From: Symsagittifera roscoffensis
Taxonomy: Eukaryota > Xenacoelomorpha > Acoela > Convolutidae
DNA length: 64,000 bases
Direction: 5' to 3'
Assembly (NCBI RefSeq): GCF_963678635.1
Contig: NC_087068.1
Location: 21,479,029 to 21,543,028 of the forward strand
A program made the translations under genes and the position numbers. The stretch's first letter is position 1. Each line of letters opens with the position of its first letter. The notes under the pieces are model-generated. The model did no database searches, was not told where the DNA came from, and saw nothing but the letters and a program-made list of their open reading frames with translations. Positions 1 to 12,500 of this stretch are shown here, piece after piece.

Positions 1-395
1 AGGTTGGTATACTTAGTTTCTATTGAATTGCAGTTTTTTTCCATTTGTGTCGCTTTTTTACGCTTGCAATATAATTTGATAAAATGTTCGCAAACTCGGT
101 ATGATACAAAAATTTGGATTATATTTTATTATTTTAAGAGGCGGCGAACTTGAATGGACGCTCAAGGCTCTAGAAGCAATGCTTGAATTGCTTCTTTTAT
201 TTTATTGAATTTTAGTTTTTTTGCCATAACCTCAAAACTGATTTAGTGTCATCTCTTTTTCCTATTGTCGATTGAACCTGTTACTTGAAAAAAATTGAAT
301 ATTTTCTGAGAGTTTTTTTTGCAAAAGTTCAGTTCTATCAGTTCATCAAAAGTTTATCGGTTAAGTGAATTGATCGTGTCTATCAATTGTTTCAG

Positions 396-587
396 ATGAT
401 ACCAGCAAACCCGACTTCATTGCTCTCGTCTTGTTCGGAGGCGCGCTGAAGCTCATCTCGGATTTCGGAAACGGAGTGCAAGTAGCTCAATTGTCCAAAG
501 ATCCCTCCCATCCTCTCAATGATGGCAACTGGCACACTGTTGACATTATGATTGAGAAAGATCTCATCAAAATGGAAGTAGACATGT
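396..587 (+). CDS. Cadherin exon a: first half of LamG1
   Basis: Acceptor TTGTTTCAG precedes 396 and donor GTAAGT follows 587. The exon enters and leaves in phase 1. It encodes a beta-sandwich-like LamG segment ending NDGNWHTVDIMIEKD, and the NWHTV-type string is a LamG hallmark. Bases 1-395 upstream are intron with nothing else visible. Confidence 0.88.
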
Positions 588-3500
588 GTAAGTCATCAAC
601 ATTTTAAAGAGTCGATAAACATTCGAGTCAAAAGCTCAGACTTTTATATAGGTCGCGATGATTTTTTTTCGTTTTTTTTAATAGTCTTAAATTTGTTTAG
701 GCTCAAATGTACTTTTTCGAGGTTTGACTTTTGATTTTTTTTAATGTTTACTTCAATTCCTGTATTAAAAGCAAGGCGAACGCCACTGTCAAGCATCGAA
801 AGTGTAAAGGTAATTAAAAACATGATCGACATCTAATTTCGAAAATGGAGTTTAGTTATCTCTTTTAAATTTTACCTATTGAACCAGCTATCTCAAATTG
901 GGCACAAAATTTTCTAGAAATTCAAGGAGCCTTAAGGCCATCTATTTTTTCTTTCATAATTAAAAGTTAAGATTTTTTCAAAAAGAGACGGTCATTGACT
1001 CCTTTCCAACTGTCTGTTGGCTTTTTTAAAGTTATGCCTGTTGGTTGTTGTTCCGGTTTTCTTTTGCTTATAATGATGTTAATGTTGCTGAAATAATTTG
1101 TCGTTTTCTCTTATATGGCATGTATTTAACAACTTTAACATTTCAAAGCTGTTTGGTAAATTTCACTGCCTTTTAGGCAAGAATTCCTTCATCAAGGAGG
1201 AGTCCTCGACGTCTTCTCAAGATTACTACACCTGTTTCCTGGTGCAATACCTCAAGGGAAGGAGCCTGGACCTGAATGCGCCTCTGCAAGTTGGAGGAGT
1301 CTCCGATCCGGATGTTCTGGAATCAAGTGTGATTGACACTGGGTTCGATGGTACGCTAAAAATTTCAATCTTCAGGGTTGAAAATCATAAAGCATTGTAA
1401 CTTAGTATAGCTTTGGACTGAGAAAAATTCCAGTCAATAAGCATTCAACCGATTTTTAAATTCACAATTTAAAGTTATCTTCAAACTAAGTGTAAATAAA
1501 ACTTCAGTTCAATATATTTGTTTGCTTTTGACTCTTGTATAATAGGTCACGATGAAATTTGTTTGGGCTCAAAATTACTTTTTGGCGGTTTGACTTTTTT
1601 CCAAGTTTAGTTCATTTCCTTTGTTAAAAGGAAGGCAAACTCCACGATCGAACAGCGAACATGTAAAAGTAATGAAAAGTAATATCAACTTCTAATTTCG
1701 AAAATCGAGTTGAATTATCAGATTTCCCACCAACATTCAAAATTTTATCTATTGACCCAGTTTTCTCAAATTGGGTTAATGTTATCAAAAACGTGTCGAT
1801 CATAAATTGTTCTAGAAATTCAAAAAGCTTCAAAGTCATCTATTTTTCTTCGCAATTCGAAAGTTATTATTTTTTTTTCTGTTTTCTTGCTCTAAATAAA
1901 CTCTTTTCCAACTGGCCGTTTTCTATGGTTTAATTTTTGTAAACATATTGTTAATGCGCAAATTATCTAAACTACCGAGTGTCATGTAATGTAAGTTCAG
2001 TTTTTTTTTTGTTGTAGGTTGTGTGCGTGAGTTCCTGATCAATGGCAAGATAGTAGATTTCAGTGATCCAGCCAAGACTGAAAACACGAGAGAGAGTTGT
2101 GAGGACCAGGAGGAGTTCTGCATAGACGAGACAGGCAGACCTAGGTGTGGACAGCATGGCAAGTGTGTGGCCTCCATGTTCAAGTTCCTCTACTGCGACT
2201 GCCATCCGAGATACGAGGGAACCACCTGTCTAATTAAGTGAGCACGTTTGACCTTTAATTTTAAAAAAAAATATGTAAGCTTTCAAAAATCTGGGCATGG
2301 TTTTTTATTCACCCCCGACCCAGCTCCCTCCTTTCAGCCTTGTACCTGTCATTCCGTGGGGGATGAACGGAATGAAAGGTGGACATGGTTACAGTTCGTT
2401 ACAAGAAATTTAATCAGGATTTTGCATAGTTTTTTTTTTGCGTCTATCGAATCGAATCATCGAATCCCACACCCGCTAACGAATAGCCATTTGGTTGCTG
2501 TGCATCGGTTAATCTTTTTATTTTAAATTAGTTTTAATAAAATGCAATGAAATGCTACCAGTTGTCGTTTGCGGAGAATCGCCGCCTCACGCAAAATTCA
2601 ATCATCAGAAAATTATTGATCTGATGCAGGTCCCCCGAGTACACTTTTGGTCCAAGTGACTCTCTCATCCGCTACTCTGTCGACCCGAAGGGACCCGCCG
2701 CCAGCACCCTCCTCAACGCCCGCAACACCGAAATCACCCTGTCCTTCCGCTCCACCGCCAAAGACGTCTCTGAGATGATACTCCTCGGGTTCCACGACTC
2801 AAATGACGCAGGGTTCATCCGCATCTACATCGCGAAGAGTATTTTGTCTTTGAAGCATAATTTAGGAGGAAGGGGAGAAGAGATTTTGCAGCTGGAGAGC
2901 AGAAATGTGACTGATGGTCAGTGGCATTCGGTGAGAGTTATGAGAGACGGAAAGAGGTTTAAGATGTTCCTGGATGGAGGTGGTGAACGTGGCACGATGG
3001 TGAGTAAAATAGGAAGTGACGCATTTCTAGTAGCTAGACGAACTGCTGAATGTTTGTCTTCGATAAAAATCGAGAGATTGTTTGAAATTATTTTGCAAAA
3101 ACATCTTCGATTACCACAATGCGCTACTAATGCTAAACTTAAGCTTAAGCGGCTCTCCTCAAAAATGATTACAAATCCTAAAAAGAAATCTTTGTTTTCC
3201 AGGTCTACTCATCCGAGGGCACCCTTCGTCTCCTTCAAATAGACCCAGAGTCCATCATGATTGGAGGATACATCTCCGAAACCAGTGGCGAATATGACGT
3301 CACGTCTAATTTCCAGGGATGCATCTCTGACGTCAGATTCAACAGGATCCAACTCCCACTCGGATACTCCTCAACTTTGGCTGGAGTGTCGGTGGCTAAC
3401 AGGACTGGGATTACGGAAGGATGTAATCCAGATCCCTGCGGATCTCCAGGAGTGACATGCCCTGGAAGTCTGATCTGTGTTCCAGTGTTTGATCAAGCTC

Positions 3501-6500
3501 ATTGCGCGTAAGAACACTGAATTGAAACTTTTTCTAGTTTTTCTTGAACCGATTATTGGAATTTGTAAATAACTTCATGAACGGAAGTTAGTCAAAAATT
3601 TTAATGGCTTACAATCAAGCTCATCAAGTTGTACAATTTGTGAGGAAGCAATTTTTACTCTTTTCCCATTTCCATCCAACCTTTCAAATTTTCTAATTTA
3701 ATTGTTGTTATACGTGTTATTATGGCTAAATGCGTGATGATACGTTTTGAAGTACGATGTAAACTGTTCGTTTGTTCACTATACCGAGTTTTATTGCATT
3801 CTAACAATGTTTAAATATTTTTTCAAAATTTATATCCACAGGTGGAGGAAAGTGAAAAAGGGCCCAATTTTTTTGAAGCCAATTTTTTGAAGATGAGCGA
3901 ATCGATCATCAGATGTTTTTTTTTGTTTCAGATGTCCCGTTGGTACTCGACTGAATGACTTCGACCAGTGTGTGGACATACTAGAGTGTGATCTATACAA
4001 ACCCTGTGTTCACGCAATAGAATGCAGAGACGTGTTTGGATGTAAGTTTTTGATGAATGATTCTTTATGAAACCCATAATTTTTTGGATTTCTGATTTTC
4101 TGTACGAGTGCACTTATTGTACGAGTGCAATGATAAAATTATTATTAGCATGGGAATTATGGTTGATTGACGGAGTTACAAAAACAGGCATTTAGATTTT
4201 TTACTCATTTTTTTTTGTATTTCAGTTTTTGCCCCTTTTTGATAAATTATCTTCTATCAGCAAGCTCGAAGGTGAATTTGTTATTGTTAAGTATTCATAT
4301 ATAGTTCTTAAATAATCTAATCTACTCAGGCTGGATCTATGAATTTCTCGGTGTCCATTTTATAGTAAGAGCAATTGATTTTTTGTGCCGCATACATACA
4401 GAAAAAATGGTCTTTTGGGTATTCTTTGCAGCTTTTGATTGAAAATTTCAGTTTCCTCGCCGCGAAATTGCCCAATCGAAAATTTTTGGTTGTCGATCAA
4501 TAATTGTTGTTGAATAATACCAAAAGAAAACAAGAATAGCAGGTTACTGGGCAAGTAGCACAGAATGTTCCGACCACAGTCTTAAAAAACAACAGTCTTA
4601 AAAAATAGAATAATAAAATAAAGTTTTTTCAAACTGGTGTCGTTTTTTTTCTGCATTCTGCATGTTGTGATAAAAAGATCTGAACGAGAAAATAGGATTA
4701 AGACATATTTGAGAGTAATACTAAAATAGGTCAATTGGAAAACAGTTTCTGAAGAAAAATGACCAGAAAAAAAATGAGATAAAAAATTTTAAAAAATTTC
4801 AAAATTGTTTGCAGAAATCTTTGCAATTTTCAATCTTTGTTTCTAAAATGGCACTAGAATTTTCCAAAAACTACTTTTAAGTGAGTACAACTAAGTTTTC
4901 ACGTCTTGAATTAAGCCTAAATAAGCTATTTTAAGCCTACACGGTCACCTTATTAGCTCAAAATTAGACCAAAAACCAAAAATTTCAGACTGGTTTTCCT
5001 CGACGCTATGAATAACGGTCTGAAATGTTCCAGCCTTATTCAGAATGTTCAGCAGAAAAACGACAAAAAAATTTCTTCTTTTTCTTGGAATCAGTGTTGT
5101 TTTTAGTGCGATTACAATAATGTACAAAAGCTTGAAAATATAATGAATTAGACATAGTCGACCACTTTTGTTTTCAATAAAAAATGTCAAAGAGCTGATA
5201 GCTTTTCTCGCTCGAAATGTTGTTTGAATCACGACTGAGAAACTTGAATATGATATATCACTCGACCCATTCCGATGATTATTTGTGGTACCTGATTTTG
5301 CGTGGAAAACAAAAGGAAACTAAAACACACCCGAAAACAAAGTTTCTCCCCATTTTCATTGGTCAGAACAACAAGAATAATTGGTTGTTGTGCAAGCAGC
5401 ACAGAATGTTCTAGACTTATTCATCAAAAAAACTCTAAAAGGTTTCTTTATTTTTTCTTCGAGTTTGCGTCGTTTTTAGTGCGTTATTTGTGGTTACAAT
5501 AATGTACAAACGCTTGAAAAATTAATGAGTTGGACATAATCGACCACTTTTGACTTCAAAAAAAATGTCCAAGAGCTGATATCTTTACTTGCTCGAAATT
5601 GAAAAAAGAAAAACTATGAACTAGTTTTTCTCGACTCTGGAAATTTTTTTTTTTTGAAAATCGAAAAGTTTCATTTTTGCATTTATAATTGCTTTAATCT
5701 CATGTATCGTTCAACTCAATCGGATGATTATTCGTGGTACAAGATTATGCTTGAAATAAAAAAAACAGCTTGTCTCTGCACTCATTGGTAGTGATGAGGA
5801 TGTTCGATGCGTGAAAGAACAAAATTTTCAATGGTTGGATTAACAAGGATGGTTGATTATTGTGCAAGTAGCATAGAATGTTCCGACCGCATTTAAAAAA
5901 AATGACAAAACTTTTTTTAAATTTTTACTTCGAATTAGCGTTGTTTCTTGGGCGTAGTGTGATGAGAAAACTATACAAATGCGTAGAAAATTTGAAAAAA
6001 AAATTGTACTAAATAATGTCTACAGTTTTTCATGGAAACTTTTTATTGGCAAATAAGCTTCCAAAGCTAGTTGTAGCTTAGAAAAGTCAAGTTTTTGTTA
6101 GCCTAAATCACTGAGATTTCTATAACGAGTTTTACTCGGTTGCTTAACTTACTCGAAATTAGATATTGACTTAAAAATTTCAACTGGTTTTTCTCAATGC
6201 TGGGGCATCTTGTTGAATTTTTTATAGTAAACGAATCACGACTAAAGACTTTTAATATAATTGATCACTCGACCCTTTCCGATGATTATTTGCGGCACCT
6301 GATTTTGCTTGGAAAAGAAAAAAAGAGAAAAAAAATTGAAGCACACCCAAATAAAAAGTTCCTCTCCTTTACAGAATGGTTGGAACAACAAGAGTAGTGG
6401 GTTGCTGAGCAAATATAACAGCAAATTTCCACCAAATTCATTAAAAACTCAAAAAAAAAGTTTTCGTAGAAAAAGTTTCCGATCATAACACAGTAGCCCG

Positions 6501-9500
6501 CTTTAATCGTTCGAAAATAGGCATAAAATCAGTAAGATCAAACCATATTTCTTGTCTTTTTGAAGTTTTTAAAAAGTTTTTTTGAATGAAGACTGAAAGG
6601 CTTTCAATATGATATAAAACAAAGGCTTTCAATATGATATGAAACTCAACCTATTCTGATGATTATTCTTGGTGCCTGATTTTGTGTAAAAAAGTAAGAA
6701 AAAAAAACTATTTTACACCCGAAAACAAAGCTCCTTACCCACAGTTTTCCAAACAAAAAGCTCCAACAAAATCCTTCTCCCTGCACGCATAAATCTGGAC
6801 CTGAATCTAGTCAAAGCGTTGAAGTTTTTTTCTATAAAATATGTTGTTTTTTAAACACGTTGACTCATATACCCTAAGTTTTCCTCTGACGTTCTCGGTT
6901 CATTTTTTCTAAATCAAAACGAAGAGTATAATTTCCAACAGCTCTACTTGGGGGTCCATTTTTACTCGTTTTCCGAGAATTGCATTCTTTTGAAACCATC
7001 GCCATTTCGTGAGACATCAGGCTACTATGCGCATCTATTGGTGAAAACTTCAGTAACTTCTCGTTTTTGTCAGCTTGATGCAATATTTTTATGCTATTTT
7101 TTCTTAAATTGATGCCACTAAGCGAAGATTTTCTGTCAACGATGATGTTCTGCTTGCGTTTGTTTTTGTTCACTTTGTTCAAACGTGTAGAAAAGTTGTT
7201 CATTTCGATTCTGAAGAAATTTTGATGTTCGTTTTCGTGTCGAATCTGTTGAAAATCCATCGATTGTGACTTAGAAATTGAGGGTGTATTAGTGCTCGTA
7301 AAAGTCGTATTGTTTGAAGTTGACCTTTTGAAAGCTTGAGTTGTAGCCATTGGATCTGGTTCTTGGTGAAGTTTGACTCCATATCGTTTTTCAATTGTTT
7401 CTATGAACCTGATTACTGTTCCCAGGTTTTTGAATCGTTGTTCTGTCTCAGCTGAAACATTTTTGGTACGTCATAAAAGAATTATACAATGATACGTCAA
7501 CAACCAATTTAACTTATGCCATATTTGATGCTAAAATAAATGAAATCAGAAGTGGAAACTTTTTGTTGCTCTCAGAATTTTAAGCCGTTGCTACTCTAAA
7601 ATTTTCTACTCCAATTATTTGAAGATAATATATGAAAGATGTTTTGATGGAAATAATTACAACTTATAAGTATCAACGAACGTTGCGAAGACACTTGTAT
7701 AGGTCAGGGTTTTTTCAAGACAAGTGTTCACGCTCAGATTTGATTTTTGTTCCGAACATTGAAAATGGGGAGGAACTTTGTATTTGAGTGTTTTAGTTTT
7801 TTTGTTTTTTTTTCCACGCAAAATTAGCTATCACAAATAGTCGTAGGACAGGGTTTAGTGATGTATCATATTAAAGCACTTTTAGTCGTAATTCCAACGA
7901 CTATAAAAAATTTCAAAAAAATTTTCACAGTGTCGAGAAAAACCGGTTTCAATTTTTTTGGTCTAATTTCAAGCTAATTAGTAAGGTAGTTAGTAATTGT
8001 AATAGCTAATTTAAGCTAAATTTAAGCCGTGAAAACATCGTTTTACTCAATTAAAGGTAGTTTTTTTTCAGTATTTTAGCGCACTTTTGGGAATCAAACA
8101 AAATAATAATTCAAAAAAATTTATTTTACAAATTTTTTTTTAGTTTTTCTTGTCATTCTTCTTCAAAAACTGTTTTCCAATTGACCTCTTTTTACTAAAC
8201 ATTTCAAATATGCCTAAGTTCTATTTTTTCGTTCAGATTTTTTCTTAATCAAAACGACACCAATTTGAGAAAACATTTTTGTATTGTTTAAGACTGAGGT
8301 CGGAACATTCTGTGCTACTTGCACAGTAACCGGCTATCCTTGTTTCAATTTGTCCTTTTTTAAATTCAATTCAATTTATTCGATAAAATGAAGACAAACT
8401 CCACTCTCGAATAACAAAAAGTGAAAGGGAGCAAAAAGTTATTGATTTTGTGTTCAATGGATTTTTAGTATGATTTCAACTCGCAAATTAAAGTGCTCAT
8501 TTGGTGCTCGACCTGTAACATTGGAAACTTTGAAACAATCTCTTCTCTGCTTTATTGATGACCAGTGTTCATTGATGGCTGTGAACTTAGCTTTTAGCGA
8601 GAGTTTTATTGATAATCGCTGGCGTTTTCACTGCATAGCGTTAGCATTCTTTAGCATATATAGCTGCATCATTGGCGTCTAGTATTATCAAATGTTCAGT
8701 GACCTGTGTCACATGTGGGCGAAAATGAGACTCCAACTTCAGATGTTTTAGGTTCGAATCTGACAAATAATAAAAGTCAGGAATCTTTTCTTATTCCACT
8801 AATTAGAGCTGCTGTTTGCCGTTTTCTGGCCTGGGTTTGCGAAGTTCAGCTTCGCCTGTGTAATTTTTTGATTTCTTAGCAGAATAAAAATGGTAACCTT
8901 GTGATCCAATTTTCTACTGTCTTTTTTTGTTTTTGGATCATAGCGTGTCTACTTAAATTTTGTCGTCTAGGTTACCAGAGAAGAGCAATTTTTTGCAGGC
9001 TTATCAATTTTTCCCCTGTTTTGTAATGCCAGATAATTAAGAGTCGATGAGTGTTGTTCAGACTTTTATATAGGTCGCGATGATTCCTTTTTCAGGAAAT
9101 TTTTTTTCAGGAAATTTGTTTAAGGTCAAATGAACTTTTTTGTGGATTGACTTTTGATTCCTTTTTAAATTCAGACCATCTTTTTTGTTAAAAAGAAGGC
9201 AAACTCCACTATTGTGCAGAAAAAGTGTAAAAGTCACAAAAAACGTGATTGACTTTTTATTTCGAAAATGGAGTTTAATTGTCAGATTTCCTAGCGGAGT
9301 AAAAATTTTACTTGTTGATCCAGCTTTCTCAAATTGGGGTAACTTTAAGCCACAAAATACCAATCATAAATTGTTCTAGAAGTTTAAAGAGCTTTAGGGA
9401 TATCTATTCTTTTTCAAAAAACAAGTCAGTACCTTTTTTTTGGTTTACTTGCGTTCATTGACTCTTTTTCAGCTGTCTGTTGGCTACGTTTAATTTTTTC

Positions 9501-12500
9501 GTTAACGTTTAGCAGAAAAAAATTTAACCGTTTTTTATTTGAAAATTTGTTTTGTCTATTCATTAGGAATCTAATCAAAATCAAAACTCAATCGATTTGT
9601 GTCTTCAATCATTGTATTTTTAAAAAAGTCTGATTACCAATTGGTGAGAGCAAACATTTTTTAAATGTCAATGAACGTAGCTCAGAAAAATCTTAAAATC
9701 TGAATATTTTTTTGCTTTGATTAAAATTGTTTCAAATAATTTTTTGGCTCTTTTCTTATTTTTTAAAATATTCCCCGTCAGTATTGAATATTTTGAATGA
9801 GCATTTTGTACTTGAATTTATTTGAAATTTTATCGAATTACTATGTGTGTACACAATCCGAGCGTAGTGTCATACTACGATGACCACTTTTCCAACCCAA
9901 GATCGGCCTCGCCAATGTCTGTTTGCAATTTACGGTAGTCTATTCTTATATTACCCCAAGTTCTACGGTCTTCTAAAATTTTAGTGTGGTGAATTTTGAT
10001 CTTTTTTTTTCGGATATACTCAGGGTTGCATGATTAAAATCAACTTGATTTAAATCAATGATTTAAATCAGATTTTAATCGTAGAATAAAAAAAAAAATC
10101 AACCCTTGTGTTATCCTACCGAGTGCCGCGGTAAACATACAATCTAGCTTGCAGTATTTACATTGGTTACGTACTTCGCTCTTCATAACATACTTTTAAC
10201 AGGGAAATTTTTTCAGCACTTTTGGATTTATCCATTCCAGTCTCAGAAATTGGCTGGGAATAGAAAAATATGGATAACTTGTGTTCTTCTTTCAGATGCT
10301 GAATCAGTAATTTTGCGTAAATTAATTGATTCTTGAAACAAAAAACATTTCCAATAAAAATTGAAAAAAACAAGGTAAAATAATAAAAATCGGATTTAAA
10401 TCAATCGAGAATATACATCAGATTCTTATGCAACCCTGGATATACTTCATTTTCTGAAAAATTGCGCTAAGACCTGTGAGATTAAATGTTCAATTGATAG
10501 GGCATGTCATGGGGAGATATCCGTTTTTGGCTGACGGGCTCTAAAATTTTTCTAGAGGCGCTTTTGGCGCCAAAATATACTAACTTTGAGGGGGAGCGCG
10601 CGCCGAAAAAAAACGCAATTTTTTGGTCAAAACTTTCTAAAAAAAAGACTAAAAACGCCTTTTAAGCCTTTTTTTTTTAAGTTTGCCTGCCGAGCAGAAA
10701 ATTTAGTAAAAATGTGGTCTTTATAGTGATTTGGGAGAGCTCAGAGAATCTGTGAAATTCCCCTTTTACAATGTCAAGTTCTCTTTTTTTTTGCTTTGTA
10801 GAGTAGTTTTTGCCATGTTTTCGCTTGTTTACGCGAAATTAAGCTTCGCCTCTGTGTAAATATCCCCTCTGGGGTACTAACTGTAAAATACTTGGAAACG
10901 AATTTATTATATTTGTCCCAAGTCAAGCTTATATCAGACCCAACTTACCGGCCAGTCTTCGGATTCTAAGTTCCCTCGCTCTTTTTCTGCTCTCATAAAG
11001 TGAGCAGCCCTTCTTGAAGTAACACACTATGTAGAGTGTGAACACAAATCCACCAATAAGCCCAAAAATTATAAGCCAAGCGTTGCCTCTAAACATATCA
11101 AGGATAAAATTAGCAAAAAGGTTTAGAGGGTGGATGTCAGCTGAGTTATATATTTTAATATTCAATCAATTAATCAGAATGGAGTTTCGCTAACCTTGCA
11201 CATTGTTTTGAATCTTGTGAAAGGATTTCAAAGACTCTTAAGAATCCCCTGGAGCTCTTGGGTCCAAAATTTTGCCTTTGAAGTAGTATAACGAAACTTT
11301 TTTTCATAATCCGAGTTCATTTTCTGAAATGTTTGTAATTGAATATTATCTGTACCTATTTCGCCATTTTGATTATTCTAGCTCCCCCAAACCCAAAAAA
11401 GTCTGATTTGATCCAAAAATGTTTTTTGAGCTTTTTTTCGATAATTTTCAGCTCAAATCAGGTTGTTTAATTCTCTAAGTCATAACCCTTAAATCATCTC
11501 AGTTTTAATTCGCTGAGCCGTAATTTGGGGATAAAAGTATTTAAAAAAATCATTTTACCCAAGTACAATGTGGGTGAGGTCTATTCCTGAATCGCCCTCG
11601 TTGCCCCCACCCACAGAGCTGAAGTCGGAAAGTTTCTTCAGTGTGCCAGATCCACCGCCAGGTCCAGCACCTCGGATTCTAGACCACAAGTGGGTGTAGT
11701 TTCATTTTTAATGTCTTTTTTTTATGATACTTAATTATAGAATCTAATTCGAGATGCTACCGTTATCAGCGTTAAGTTTTAATGGCAGTGCACATTAAAA
11801 CTGAAATGTTGAAATATGTGGAAATTTATATCCAGCAAACAAAATGTCTAAAATGATCTTTTGAGTGCTCAAAGAAAATCTGATTACCAAATGCTTCAAA
11901 TTCTGAATTTAAAATATATAAAAAACTGCACGTAATTCTGGAAGTTTATCAATTAGGTAGCTGAAAAAAAATGCGAGACTAGTCTTTTAAAATAATTGAT
12001 TAAATGTGAGGTAAAGAATAGTAACGCAGTTTCTAAAATAACTGGCTGCAAACTTGCAAAGAAATTAAAATGGAGTAATGGAAAAAAGAAACACTTACTT
12101 ACCCTACGAAGTATTCGAATTTAGGCGGCAACTGAGACGCGCTCCCAATTGCGTAGGACGGATCCTGTTTCTGATCCAATTTTTCAGCCATTTTTTGATC
12201 CAATTGGTCCTTTTTAAAAGCCCCGTAAGTGGTTCCCTCCATTGCTCGCTCTGCTATTGCTACTAACTTCAATACTACTAATTTTATTTACTTCCTCTCA
12301 TTTAATAGCTGCGGTCAGATTTGCTTGTCAATTTGTGCTGAGTTTTGAGAGGAATTGATAATAATAGTGAAGATAACTTAGCCCCTAAGGGTATTTGGCC
12401 AAAGAAAGGCGATCCATTTTCAAAATTGTATTACTAGGCAATAGACAAAATAAGAGGGTAAGTAGGGCTATAACTCACGCAGTACCATTGTAAACGTGAT

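Noticed and set aside
8698-8790. Possible tRNA-like sequence (GGTTCGAATCTGAC, B-box-like)
   Set aside because: No acceptor or anticodon stem could be folded; at most an old tRNA-derived repeat.
11245-11330. Alternative exon after ACATTTCAG reading KMNSDYEKKF
   Set aside because: Open frame, but its phase does not join exon 2 or exon 4 of the nested gene; the 54-nt exon at 11195-11248 does.
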